Origin: an uncultured Erythrobacter sp.
Lineage (GTDB): Bacteria > Pseudomonadota > Alphaproteobacteria > Sphingomonadales > Sphingomonadaceae
Direction: 5' to 3'
DNA: 64,000 bases
NCBI GenBank assembly: GCA_947501215.1
Contig: CANMUS010000001.1
Coordinates: forward strand, 744,001 to 808,000
In this document: one piece after another, positions 1-8,098 of the stretch
Numbering within the stretch: the stretch's first letter is position 1
Layout: each line of letters opens with the position of its first letter
The notes under the pieces: generated by a model
Databases searched by the model: none
Seen by the model: the letters and a program-made list of their open reading frames with translations, nothing else
What the model was told of the DNA's origin: nothing
Made by a program: the position numbers and the translations under genes

Positions 1-411
1 GAGAAGTACGATACCTATCGCGGCCCCATCGAAGGCCGCCAGAACGGCGTGCTGATCTCGATGGTGCCGGGCGAAGCGGTGCCCTACGCTCTGAACGCGC
101 TCGAGGATCGCGGCGAGCTGTTCATCCGTGGCGGCGCGAAAATTTACGAAGGCATGGTGATCGGCGAGAACGCCAAGCCCGACGATCTCGAAGTCAATCC
201 GATGAAATCGAAGCAGCTGACGAACTTCCGTTCGACCGGCAAGGACGATGCCATCCGCCTCACTCCGCCGCGCGTGATGACGCTGGAACAGGCCATCGCC
301 TATATCGACGATGACGAGATGGTCGAAGTGACGCCCGAGAGCATCCGCCTGCGTAAGGCGATCCTCGATCCGCACGAACGCAAGCGCGCCAAGCGCGCCG
401 CGCAGAGCTGA
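1..411 (+). CDS. typA: TypA/BipA ribosome-associated GTPase, C-terminal part (gene starts before the window)
   Basis: The reading frame is open from base 1, so only the last 136 residues are present and the GTPase domain lies outside. The visible part matches the end of TypA/BipA, including the segments YRGPIEGRQNGVLIS, YEGMVIGENAKPDDLEVNP and KQLTNFRSTGKDDA, and the basic tail. TypA is a translational GTPase that binds the ribosome and acts in 50S assembly and stress adaptation. The fragment is intact to its stop codon. A perfect hairpin follows within 15 bases and may end its transcript. Confidence 0.95.
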   Translation, partial: EKYDTYRGPIEGRQNGVLISMVPGEAVPYALNALEDRGELFIRGGAKIYEGMVIGENAKPDDLEVNPMKSKQLTNFRSTGKDDAIRLTPPRVMTLEQAIAYIDDDEMVEVTPESIRLRKAILDPHERKRAKRAAQS

Positions 412-421
412 CGCCTAGGGT

Positions 422-1180
422 TCAGGCCGAGACATGGTATGTCTCGGCCAAGACCAGACCGGCGTAGAGCACTGCGCCGCCAAGAAATGGCAGGAAAAAG
501 CTTTTCCGGTTTTCCGGTAGCTCTTCCTTCAGCACCAGCAGCATCACGCCACCTGCCAGGAAAGCGAACAGGCAGCCGATGGCGATCTCGGGCAGTTCGA
601 TTACCCGCCCCAGTGCCCAGCCGCCGAGCGTCGCGGCGACCAGCACCCAGCGCCCCTTCGCATCGTAAAGTTCGGGGTGGTCGCTGCGCGAGCCGAAATC
701 GGCCGTGACGAAGTGCAACAGCATCGCAGCGAAATAGAGCACCAGCCCGAGCGGCGATGTGTCTTCACGATGCGACAGCAAGTAGGTGATCACCAAGATC
801 AGCAGGGCAGACGCGGCGATGTGCAGCCAGAACACGCCGTGGTGCGGCCGGTCGCGGCCTTCCGTCGCTCTTCGCTCGTCGGTCGACACCGCCAGAGCCC
901 GTTCCAGACCATAGAACAGGGCCAGACCGGCCAGCGACAAAGTATATACCAAGCCCTCGGCCAGAGTCGCGTCGAAGCCGGTCGCCATCTCGAATGTCGC
1001 GGCATGCGCGCCCAATTCGGGCAACACATGCATGAACACATAACCGACCGCCACGCCGCCCGCGAAGCTCAACCACTTGCTACGTGGGGTGCGATCGAGG
1101 AAGCGCAGTTCGCCGACGAAGATATGCGTCGCCGCAAAGGCCAGCGCCATCGCCAGCGTGACGAGGACTCCAGCGCTCAC
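422..1180 (-). CDS. ZIP-like integral membrane protein
   Basis: This 252-residue protein has about eight hydrophobic helices and a short charged histidine-containing loop near residues 100-115. HVLPE at residues 51-55 resembles the metal-coordinating helix of ZIP metal transporters, and a later helix ends in KEELPE. Transport of a divalent metal is therefore possible, but the usual HxxGE-type second motif is not clear, so I keep the call at ZIP-like. Its start overlaps the stop of the upstream SDR gene by four bases (ATGA), so the two are probably co-transcribed. Confidence 0.6.
   Translation of the reverse strand: MSAGVLVTLAMALAFAATHIFVGELRFLDRTPRSKWLSFAGGVAVGYVFMHVLPELGAHAATFEMATGFDATLAEGLVYTLSLAGLALFYGLERALAVSTDERRATEGRDRPHHGVFWLHIAASALLILVITYLLSHREDTSPLGLVLYFAAMLLHFVTADFGSRSDHPELYDAKGRWVLVAATLGGWALGRVIELPEIAIGCLFAFLAGGVMLLVLKEELPENRKSFFLPFLGGAVLYAGLVLAETYHVSA
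425..449. terminator. Perfect 10-bp stem-loop between convergent typA and the ZIP-like gene
   Basis: The arms GGCCGAGACA (425-434) and TGTCTCGGCC (440-449) pair perfectly around a 5-base loop. The hairpin lies just after the typA stop and overlaps the last codons of the convergent gene. No T-run follows on either side, so it is either a weak or factor-assisted terminator or a 3'-end stabiliser. Confidence 0.4.
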
Positions 1181-1956
1181 TCGTCCTGAAATGCCATGAA
1201 GTTGGGCTGCCCGTTGCTGGCCGATAAGCCTCCATCGACAGCAAGGTTCACCCCGGTGACGAACCGCGCATCATCGCTGGCGAGGAACAGCACCGGCCCG
1301 GCGACATCCTCGGGCTCTCCGGGCCTGCCGAGCGGAATGCGGCGCATGAACGCTTCCATCAGGCTGTCGTTGTCGATGATGCCCGAACTCATTTCCGACC
1401 GGGTAAGGGACGGGCAGACCGCATTCACGCGGATGCCCTGCTTGCCCAGCTGCAGCGCCAGCGCGCGCGTAAGGTTCGTCACGGCGCCCTTGGAGGCATT
1501 GTAGATCGGCAGCACCCAGTCGCCGCCGGTACCCGACACGCTCGAAGTATTCACGATCGAACCCTTGCTCTTCGCTAGGTGCGGGATCGCCTCGCGACAC
1601 AGATAGAGCAGGCCCTTCACGTTGATATCGATGACCTTGTCGATGTCCTCATCGCTCGCATCGGCGAGCATGCCGAAGGCACCCACACCGGCATTGTTGA
1701 CCAGCACGTCGAGGCCACCGAAGCGGTCGACGGTCTTGCCGACGATGTCCTTGGCGAAATCGCTTTTCCCGACGTCGCCTTCGACGATCAGAGTGCGGTC
1801 ACCGTCCAGGTCTTTCGCGACTTTCTCCAGATCGTCACGGCTGCGCGAATTGAGGACGACATTCGCGCCCTCTTCGGCAAAGCGCCGCGCGATGCCCTCC
1901 CCGATGCCCGAGGACGATCCCGTTACGATGACTGTCTTGCCTGCAAACCTCTGCAC
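1177..1956 (-). CDS. Short-chain dehydrogenase/reductase (SDR family)
   Basis: This 259-residue classical SDR has the Rossmann nucleotide-binding motif TGSSSGIG at residues 12-19, NNAG at 87-90, and a catalytic Ser139-Tyr152-Lys156 triad (SS...YNASK). It should be an NAD(P)H-dependent oxidoreductase of the FabG-like/3-hydroxy class, but the substrate cannot be read from the sequence. The C-terminal VTGVNLAVDGG is typical of the family. It is the first gene of a two-gene unit with the ZIP-like gene. Confidence 0.9.
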   Translation of the reverse strand: MQRFAGKTVIVTGSSSGIGEGIARRFAEEGANVVLNSRSRDDLEKVAKDLDGDRTLIVEGDVGKSDFAKDIVGKTVDRFGGLDVLVNNAGVGAFGMLADASDEDIDKVIDINVKGLLYLCREAIPHLAKSKGSIVNTSSVSGTGGDWVLPIYNASKGAVTNLTRALALQLGKQGIRVNAVCPSLTRSEMSSGIIDNDSLMEAFMRRIPLGRPGEPEDVAGPVLFLASDDARFVTGVNLAVDGGLSASNGQPNFMAFQDE

Positions 1957-2037
1957 TGCCGAGCTCCTGTGTTGAATGTTCTCAGCCTCTCAATGAGCCG
2001 ATCTGGCAATTGTGCCGCCTTACCGCCCCAACGAAGT

Positions 2038-3174
2038 TCAGTCCGCCGATACCGTTCGCGCCGCGACCAGGATCGCTGATGCAGCGGCACCGGGAGAATA
2101 GGGCGCGACTTTCTCTGGGCACCGAAGCGCGGTCGCGCTCCGATCTGCAAAAGCATTCGCCGCTTCAGCCATGGCCTTTGCCAGCGCGCTTGCGTCGTCC
2201 GCCGGCACCACGATCCCGCAAGACGATCCGGCCACCAGTTCCGGCACGCAGCCGCATCGGTCGGACACGATGACCGGACAGCCGTGATGGAGAGCCTCGT
2301 TCACGACCAGCCCCCACGGCTCGCTGCGACTGGGCAAGACGAGTGCCGTCGCGCCAAGATATTCCTTCTGCAGGGCGTCGTCTTGCATCGCACCGGGGAA
2401 GACGACCGAACCCTCGACGCCGCGCTCTGCGGTGAGCGCCTTCAGCGCCGCCTCTTCCGGCCCCGAACCTACTATCCGCAATTGCGCCTGCGGATCGACC
2501 GACCGATATTGCGAAAAGGCGTCGATCAGCGTGTCGATCCCTTTCTCCGGCGAGAGCCGACCGACGTAGAGAAATACGCGGTTGCCCGGATCTTCATGTT
2601 TCTTTCTCTGGGCCGGTATATGGCGAGCGTCGTACCCGGCTCGGAGATAGGCAGCCTGCGGCCGAACCAGCGCACGCTCCGCCCGGATGCCAAGCGACAT
2701 GGCATAAGCACGCGAAAACTCGCCGTATGATAGCGTCCACGGCACCAGCTTGAAAAACAGTCGCTTTGCCAAGCGCCGCAGCGGCCTTTGCGGACGATCG
2801 TAACGAGTGGAATCGAAGAACACGGCCCGGTTGCGGCTACGAATCGCAAGAACCAGCGCCTGCAGCCAGTATTCTGGCCGATCGACCCCAGGTATGATCG
2901 TGACATCCGCCTTGCTCCGCCAACTTTTGCGCAGGACGCGGCGATACAAAGTCAGTCGGGAGATCTCTTCGTAGCTCTCGCGAAAGAGCACTTCGTGCGG
3001 ATAATCGAACCGCTCCATCGCCACGTCCGACAGGGCCGCCCGCCGGCTGTCCGTGAGCGCAATCTGGGTAACATGCACATCGACGGCCGTATCGGCTCCC
3101 TGCCGCGCTAGCGCGGTGAAGACGGCGCCCTTGTATCGCGACCACGCCAGATTGTGCCAGATGTCGAGCTTCAC
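2038..3174 (-). CDS. Glycosyltransferase family 4 (GT-B fold)
   Basis: In this 378-residue protein the C-terminal half carries the GT4 nucleotide-sugar signature: GRLSPEKG near residues 205-212, and the EX7E motif Glu285...Glu293 in SEPWGLVVNEA, followed by PVIVSD. The N-terminal acceptor domain is less conserved. It probably transfers a sugar from an activated donor in cell-surface polysaccharide or lipid assembly. It stands alone here, far from the exopolysaccharide locus at 32-38 kb, and is divergent from the putP-like gene. Donor and acceptor are unknown. Confidence 0.88.
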   Translation of the reverse strand: MKLDIWHNLAWSRYKGAVFTALARQGADTAVDVHVTQIALTDSRRAALSDVAMERFDYPHEVLFRESYEEISRLTLYRRVLRKSWRSKADVTIIPGVDRPEYWLQALVLAIRSRNRAVFFDSTRYDRPQRPLRRLAKRLFFKLVPWTLSYGEFSRAYAMSLGIRAERALVRPQAAYLRAGYDARHIPAQRKKHEDPGNRVFLYVGRLSPEKGIDTLIDAFSQYRSVDPQAQLRIVGSGPEEAALKALTAERGVEGSVVFPGAMQDDALQKEYLGATALVLPSRSEPWGLVVNEALHHGCPVIVSDRCGCVPELVAGSSCGIVVPADDASALAKAMAEAANAFADRSATALRCPEKVAPYSPGAAASAILVAARTVSAD

Positions 3175-3274
3175 CCGCTTCGCTTGCCCGCTCGAAGTGG
3201 CCCGCGCAACCCGTCGCTACCGTGGTTCGGAGTGGCGGTGGACCATCCCGGTTGCGTTTGTTACCAGCGCCCGC

Positions 3275-4753
3275 ATGGAAACAGGAACACTCGTCAGCCT
3301 CGCGCTCTATTTCGTGCTCATGATCGCCATCGGCCTGTGGGCCTGGAAGCGCTCGACCGACACTAGCGAGGGCTACCTGCTGGCCGGACGCAATTTGCCG
3401 CCGGCGGTCGCTGCGCTGTCCGCCGGTGCCTCGGACATGAGCGGTTGGCTGCTGCTCGGCCTGCCCGGTGCACTTTATGCCAGCGGGCTGGTCGAGGCAT
3501 GGATCGGCATCGGCCTGTTCGTCGGCGCGCTGGTCAACTGGGTCGTCGTGGCGCCGCGCCTGCGCGCCCAGACGGAAAGCTATGGCAACGCGCTGACGAT
3601 CCCCGAATTCCTCGCCAACCGGTTCCCCGACAAGGCCGTCGCCCTGCGGGTCGCGAGTGCGCTGATCGTCGTCGTGTTCTTCTCGGTCTACACCGCTGCC
3701 GGCCTCGTCGGCGGGGGCCTGTTGTTCGAAACGAGTTTCGCAGGCATCCTGCCCGATGTCGGTATGAGCGATTACATGATGGGCATCTGGATCACCGCGC
3801 TGGTCGTTCTCGCCTACACCATGGTCGGCGGCTTCCTTGCGGTCAGCCTGACCGACTTCGTACAGGGCTGCATCATGGTGGTGGCGCTGGTCCTGATGCC
3901 AATCGTGGTAATGTTCGGCGCCGGTGGCGAAGGCGGCGGCTCGCTGTCCGATGTGCCGGTGGAAGGCTTCCTAAGTCTGACGCAAGGACTCACGCTGCTC
4001 GGTTTCATCAGCGCGGTGACATGGGGGCTCGGCTATTTCGGCCAGCCGCACATCATCGTGCGCTTCATGGCGATCGACACCATCGACAAGGTGAAGACCG
4101 CGCGCAACATCGGCATGACATGGATGGGCGTCGCGCTGCTGGGCTCCATCGGCATCGGTATCGCCGGCCGCGCCTATGTGGAGCGCAACGGGCTGGCGGT
4201 CGAGAATCCGGAGACGATCTTCATCGTGCTGGCGAACCTGCTGTTCCACCCGCTGATCACCGGCTTCCTGCTGGCTGCACTGCTCGCCGCGATCATGTCG
4301 ACGATCAGCTCGCAACTGCTAGTGGCCTCGTCCTCGCTGACCGAGGATTTCTACAAACTGTTTTTCCGCAAAAATGCCAGCGAGCGCGAGAGCGTGAATG
4401 TCGGCCGCATCTGCGTCGCGCTGGTGGCCCTTGCCGCGATCCTGATCGCGAGCGATCCCGAAAGCGAAGTACTCGGCCTCGTGTCCAATGCCTGGGCCGG
4501 CTTCGGGGCAGCCTTCGGTCCGCTGATCATCCTGTCGCTGACTTGGGACCGGATGACCGGCGCCGGAGCCCTCGCGGGCCTTGTCACCGGCGCGGCTGTC
4601 GTCGTGGCGTGGATCGCGCTCGGCTGGAATTCGGAGCTGCCCGGTTTCGACGGCGGACTGTACGAGATCGTACCCGGCTTCATCGCCGCGTGGCTGGCGA
4701 TCGTGCTGGTCAGCAAGGCAACATACCGCGAGCCGATGCCGACCACCGCCTGA
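3275..4753 (+). CDS. putP: Sodium/proline symporter, PutP type (SSS family)
   Basis: This 492-residue protein has about 13 transmembrane helices. The start is the ATG at 3275 (METGTLVSLALYF), because that length fits PutP (about 490-500 aa) and the longer open frame upstream overlaps the divergent glycosyltransferase. Family hallmarks are the N-terminal SEGYLLAGRNL, SAGASDMSGWLLLGLPG (Na+ site region), YTMVGGFLAVSLTDFVQG and the later AALLAAIMSTISSQLLVASS. It should import proline with Na+. No proline dehydrogenase gene lies next to it. Confidence 0.9.
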   Translation: METGTLVSLALYFVLMIAIGLWAWKRSTDTSEGYLLAGRNLPPAVAALSAGASDMSGWLLLGLPGALYASGLVEAWIGIGLFVGALVNWVVVAPRLRAQTESYGNALTIPEFLANRFPDKAVALRVASALIVVVFFSVYTAAGLVGGGLLFETSFAGILPDVGMSDYMMGIWITALVVLAYTMVGGFLAVSLTDFVQGCIMVVALVLMPIVVMFGAGGEGGGSLSDVPVEGFLSLTQGLTLLGFISAVTWGLGYFGQPHIIVRFMAIDTIDKVKTARNIGMTWMGVALLGSIGIGIAGRAYVERNGLAVENPETIFIVLANLLFHPLITGFLLAALLAAIMSTISSQLLVASSSLTEDFYKLFFRKNASERESVNVGRICVALVALAAILIASDPESEVLGLVSNAWAGFGAAFGPLIILSLTWDRMTGAGALAGLVTGAAVVVAWIALGWNSELPGFDGGLYEIVPGFIAAWLAIVLVSKATYREPMPTTA

Positions 4754-4807
4754 CCGAAAGCGAACGGGTTAGCCTTACGTTAACCATATTTGGCGATACT
4801 CGCAGGC

Positions 4808-5476
4808 ATGCGTTCGCAACCTGCCATTCTTTCTCCTCTCCTCCTGTTGGTGGCAGGATGCGGCGCTATTCCCGATCGCGAGGCGCCCAAGCATGTACGC
4901 ACTGAAAGCTCGGTGCCTGCAATCGCCCAACCCCGGCCGGAGGCGCGCCAGTGCCATGCCGAGCTGGGCAAGACCGGATCCAGCTTCGCGCCCCTCCCCG
5001 ACCGCTTCTTCGGCGCAGGTTGCAGCAATCTCAACACGGTGAAGCTCGACGGGATCGGCGGTGACCAGAACACCTTCGCGATCACCAATCTCGGCCCGCT
5101 CGCCTGCCCCGCGGCCAATACGCTGGCCGGCTGGGCCCGCTTCGGCGTCGACCGGGCAGCGCGGCAGATCCTCGGCAGTCCTCTGGCGCGTATCGAGACC
5201 TTCGGAAGTTACTCCTGCCGCAATGTCGCCGGGACGGGCCGTCGCTCGGCCCACGCAAGGGCGGAAGCGATCGACGTTTCGGGCTTCGTCCTCGCCGATG
5301 GCCGCCGTATTTCGGTGAAGGACGACTGGCACGCATCGCCGCGCGAGCGCGAGTTCCTGCGTACGGTCCATGCCAGCGCCTGCAAGCGCTTCGGCACTGT
5401 CCTCGGCCCGGACTACAACGCCGCGCACCGCGATCACCTGCATCTGGAGTTTGGTAACGGGTCTTTCTGCCGCTAA
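4808..5476 (+). CDS. Extensin-like (M15/DUF882-like fold) lipoprotein
   Basis: The chosen ATG at 4808 gives 222 residues beginning with a short lipoprotein signal (LLLLVAGC lipobox). An upstream TTG at 4790 is possible but less likely. The rest matches the extensin-like C-terminal domain of alphaproteobacteria: PLACPAANTLAGWA, the HARAEAIDVSGF zinc-site-like motif, and C-terminal AHRDHLHLEFG. The His-Asp-His arrangement resembles D,D-peptidases of the M15 fold, so a role in peptidoglycan processing in the periplasm is plausible but unproven. Confidence 0.85.
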   Translation: MRSQPAILSPLLLLVAGCGAIPDREAPKHVRTESSVPAIAQPRPEARQCHAELGKTGSSFAPLPDRFFGAGCSNLNTVKLDGIGGDQNTFAITNLGPLACPAANTLAGWARFGVDRAARQILGSPLARIETFGSYSCRNVAGTGRRSAHARAEAIDVSGFVLADGRRISVKDDWHASPREREFLRTVHASACKRFGTVLGPDYNAAHRDHLHLEFGNGSFCR

Positions 5477-5489
5477 ACGGCCCGAGCGA

Positions 5490-6131
5490 CTATCCGGTCG
5501 CCATCTGACCGCCCGGGTCGAGTTGCGCCTCTAGCCGCAAGCGCACGGCCTGGCTAGGATGCTCGGCGCCCAGCTTGGTCATCATGTTGGCGCGATGAAT
5601 TTCCACCGTACGCGGGCTGATCGACAACTCGCGCGCGATCATCTTGTTGCTGCACCCTTCGGCCAGCCAGTCGAGAACTTCGCGCTCGCGAGGGGACAGC
5701 GCGGCGATGCGGTTGCGGGCCTCCACCATTTTGCGTCGCGCCTGCGCATAGGCATCGGCCTCGCCGCCGATGCGTGCGATAGCGCTGTCGAGGCGCTCCT
5801 CCTGCAAGGCCAGGCGCAAATAGTCGAGCGCGCCCGCCTTGATCGCCTCGACTACGCAGGTCGGCCTAGGATCGAAAGAGGTCGCTACGACCGGCAGCCA
5901 TTTGCCAATCACCGACAGCGCCCGCAGCACGCGCGCTACGCCGCCTTCAGCGGGATCGTCGAAAGCGAGGATTATGCCGCTGTCGGGCACATGCTCAATT
6001 AGTTCGCCGACATTGGCGTAGACTTCGCAGTGGTGGCCGAGCCTATAGCCGAGATGGGCCTGCTCTGCGCGGGAGCGGCTGGAACCGCCGACGATGTGGA
6101 GCGTTTGACGCTGTTTCATGCGCTTAGGCAT
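5490..6131 (-). CDS. LuxR-type response regulator with a degenerate receiver domain
   Basis: This 213-residue protein ends in a LuxR/FixJ helix-turn-helix at about residues 143-205 (LSPREREVLDWLAEG...SPRTVEIHRANMMTKL), so it should bind DNA. Residues 8-120 have receiver-like length, but the N-terminal acidic pair is replaced by GGSSRS and the conserved C-terminal lysine is absent (DYLRLA). Asp58/Asp59 are the only possible phospho-site residues. Phosphorylation-independent control is therefore likely. It lies directly downstream of the Anbu cluster on the same strand, separated by 113 bases that hold a palindrome. Confidence 0.85.
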   Translation of the reverse strand: MPKRMKQRQTLHIVGGSSRSRAEQAHLGYRLGHHCEVYANVGELIEHVPDSGIILAFDDPAEGGVARVLRALSVIGKWLPVVATSFDPRPTCVVEAIKAGALDYLRLALQEERLDSAIARIGGEADAYAQARRKMVEARNRIAALSPREREVLDWLAEGCSNKMIARELSISPRTVEIHRANMMTKLGAEHPSQAVRLRLEAQLDPGGQMATG

Positions 6132-6182
6132 GGCGCGATGCGGGATAATGCGTAATTCGAATCACTACCTATCCGAAGTTTT

Positions 6183-6195
6183 ACGAATACGTATT
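6183..6195. promoter_or_regulatory. Palindrome AATACGTATT upstream of the LuxR-type gene
   Basis: AATACGTATT at 6186-6195 is a perfect 10-base palindrome. Positions 6183-6193 (ACGAATACGTA) are identical to 11 bases of the putative LacI operator at 45228-45238. It lies between the Anbu stop and the LuxR-type start, about 55 bases from that start, so it could be an operator. The binding protein is unknown. Confidence 0.3.
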
Positions 6196-6244
6196 TTCTC
6201 GAGAAAGATCCCATATATCAATCATTTGCAAGAAGGTCGCTCGT

Positions 6245-6991
6245 TCAATCATCTCGATAAAAGCTGTAGTCGGGTAGTGAATGAAATGCATGTTTGAGAG
6301 CATCTCCCCACCCCGCCGAGATCGTCTGGAAGTACGAATCTTCATGAGTGATCCGGTGCTGGTGTTTCGGTTCAAAGGTGTCGCGCTCAATGACTTGCAG
6401 ATCCAGCGGCAGTCCGACGGACAGATTCGCCTTTAGCGTCGAGTCGAAACTGACCATCAGCAATTTGACCCCGTCCTCCAGGCTCATCTCCCGATCGTAA
6501 CCACGGATGATGATCGGTCGCCCGTATTTCGTCTCACCGATCTGGAAGAAAGGCGTGTCGAGGCTGGCCTCGATGAAGTTGCCTTCGGGATAGACCATGA
6601 ACAAGCGCGGCTCCATGCCCTTGATCTGGCCAGCCACGATGATGGAAGCGGTGAACTTGCCCTGCCCGCGCGCGCCATTGGCCGACTGCCGCTCTCCGAT
6701 AGTAGAGCGCAGCAGCCTGCCGATTTCGGTCGCGACATTGAACATGGTCGGCGCTTCGAACAGGATGTTCTCGCGCTCCCCCGGCTCCTTCATCCGCTCC
6801 TCGAGTTGGCTGACGACAGCCTGCGTCGAAGCGAGATTGCCGGCGGTCATCACGGTAATGATCCGCTCGCCGGGTTCCTGCCAGGTGAACATCTTGCGGA
6901 ACACGGAGATATTGTCGACGCCCGAATTTGTCCGGGTGTCGCTCATCAGGACAAGGCCCTTGTCGAGCATCATGCCTACGCAATAGGTCAT
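6245..6991 (-). CDS. Anbu proteasome-related peptidase
   Basis: This 248-residue Ntn-hydrolase is of the Anbu (ancestral beta subunit) family, related to HslV and 20S proteasome beta subunits. After Met removal Thr2 would be the nucleophile. Asp18 (MSDTRTNSG) and Lys33 (FRKM) match the catalytic Asp17/Lys33 of proteasomal subunits. Further family segments are VMTAGNLASTQAV and the C-terminal half with GETKYGRPI and HSLPD. It is last in a row of four genes (ATP-grasp, alpha-E, transglutaminase, Anbu), 19 bases after the transglutaminase stop. The cluster is conserved in bacteria and proposed to make or process an unknown peptide tag or peptide-like polymer. Confidence 0.93.
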   Translation of the reverse strand: MTYCVGMMLDKGLVLMSDTRTNSGVDNISVFRKMFTWQEPGERIITVMTAGNLASTQAVVSQLEERMKEPGERENILFEAPTMFNVATEIGRLLRSTIGERQSANGARGQGKFTASIIVAGQIKGMEPRLFMVYPEGNFIEASLDTPFFQIGETKYGRPIIIRGYDREMSLEDGVKLLMVSFDSTLKANLSVGLPLDLQVIERDTFEPKHQHRITHEDSYFQTISAGWGDALKHAFHSLPDYSFYRDD

Positions 6992-7010
6992 CGAAAATTA
7001 CCCTCGGCAG

Positions 7011-7829
7011 CTATTGCTGCGGTATCTGCTGTTGTTCGACCGCGACATCGACTTCGAGCACGGTCGATGTCGTGCCGAAACTGATCCCTGTTACCGGCGC
7101 TGCATCGCGATAATCGCGGCCCGTTGCAACGCGGACATAGCGTTCGTCGGGACTTATCCCGTTGGAAATATCGAAGCCGACCCAGCCCAGCCCTTCGACA
7201 TGCGCTTCGGTCCAGGCATGACTTGCTTCCTGTTCGATCCGGTCATTCATCATCAGATATCCGCTGACGTAGCGGGCGGGAATGCCCAGCGCGCGGGCGC
7301 AGCCGATGAAGATATGCGCATGGTCCTGGCAAACGCCGTGGGCCGAGGCGAAGGATTCCTCCGCGCTGGTGCGCGAATGGGTGGTCCCGGTTTGATACTC
7401 CACCCGCTCCAGGATCGTTGCCGACAACCGGTGGAGGCGATCGAGGCCGCTGTCCTCGCTCTTCTCGATCTCCTTGAGCAGCTTCTTCATGCCCGGCCCC
7501 GGACGCGTGAGATCCGTCTGTCCCTGAAAACTCCAGAGCGGAAGATGGCCTGCATGGCGCCCGATGACACCCGCATGATCATGCGTATCGACTTTGCCAT
7601 GGCAGGTCACGCGCACTTCCTGCGATCCGCTTTCGACCGAGACGAGCGTCGTCGTATTGTGATGCTGGTCTTCGTAGGTCAGCTCGGAATGGGCGTTCTC
7701 ATATTCCATTTCCCATTCGAGGATTTCCTGCCCCTGCGTTTCCTTCGGCGTCAGGCGCAAGCGCTGCAGAGCGTGCACGACGGGAGTGTCGAAGCGATAG
7801 CGGGTGGTATGGCGGATGGAGAGACGCAC
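7011..7829 (-). CDS. Transglutaminase-like cysteine peptidase of the Anbu cluster
   Basis: In this 272-residue protein the N-terminal beta-sandwich (RHTTRYRFDTPV, LRLTPKETQGQ) precedes a transglutaminase core with Cys167 (GVCQDHAH), His204 (SHAWTEAH) and Asp220 (VGFDISNG) as the triad. The start is GTG at 7829, because no in-frame ATG lies between it and an upstream stop at a family-like length. The G of that GTG is the last base of the TAG stop of a 64-aa upstream ORF, and the Shine-Dalgarno region (AGGCAGGT) lies inside one arm of a 27-base inverted repeat. This suggests translational coupling or masking of its ribosome site. Confidence 0.92.
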   Translation of the reverse strand: MRLSIRHTTRYRFDTPVVHALQRLRLTPKETQGQEILEWEMEYENAHSELTYEDQHHNTTTLVSVESGSQEVRVTCHGKVDTHDHAGVIGRHAGHLPLWSFQGQTDLTRPGPGMKKLLKEIEKSEDSGLDRLHRLSATILERVEYQTGTTHSRTSAEESFASAHGVCQDHAHIFIGCARALGIPARYVSGYLMMNDRIEQEASHAWTEAHVEGLGWVGFDISNGISPDERYVRVATGRDYRDAAPVTGISFGTTSTVLEVDVAVEQQQIPQQ

Positions 7830-8023
7830 TAGGACCTGCCTGTGCCATTCTCATCGAGCAAGATCGCCCGCAAAAGGTCAGGGGGAAGGAGTGAGACGCA
7901 AGTCGGGCTTACCGCCCGGCCAAGCCGAAAGACGCGCCCGCTGGATTTTTGCGGGCGACCGCGAAGCGGCGGGCCAATTTTGACGCGATCCGGCGTCACT
8001 TGTCGATTTCGATGAATTGTCAT
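7829..8023 (-). CDS. Possible 64-aa coupled leader ORF inside the inverted-repeat element
   Basis: The ATG at 8023 follows a strong ribosome site (AGGAGAGG, 4 bases away) and the frame ends TAG exactly on the transglutaminase GTG. The product is basic and arginine-rich with no domain I recognise. Its coding interest may lie in translation itself: ribosomes reaching the 3' end would open the 27-bp stem that hides the transglutaminase ribosome site. The ORF could equally be a chance reading of a repeat element. Confidence 0.35.
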   Translation of the reverse strand: MTIHRNRQVTPDRVKIGPPLRGRPQKSSGRVFRLGRAVSPTCVSLLPPDLLRAILLDENGTGRS

Positions 8024-8098
8024 CGATCCTCTCCTCGTTCCTTGGCTAGCGTCAAAATTGGCTCCGTCTTGTCGATGAGAATGGCACAGGCAGGTCCT
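7831..8098 (-). repeat. 268-base element with 27-base perfect terminal inverted repeats and two internal stems
   Basis: Bases 7831-7857 and 8072-8098 are perfect reverse complements. Inside, 7864-7875 pairs with 7947-7958 (12 bases) and 7973-7986 pairs with 8049-8062 (14 bases). A smaller 6-bp hairpin (8010-8015 with 8020-8025) covers the ATG of the 64-aa ORF. Folded, this gives a closing stem with two side stems, like a large cloverleaf. The element lies exactly between the alpha-E stop codon and the transglutaminase start, in a cluster whose other junctions are tight. It could be a MITE-like repeat or a structured mRNA element. Confidence 0.7.

Noticed and set aside
3053..3274. Longer start for the PutP-type gene
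   Set aside because: The extra 74 residues overlap the divergent glycosyltransferase and are not hydrophobic or PutP-like.
7935..7957. Hairpin CGCCCGC/GCGGGCG with a T5 loop, looking like a terminator
   Set aside because: The T-run is in the loop, not after the stem, and the right arm pairs better with 7864-7875 as part of the larger structure.
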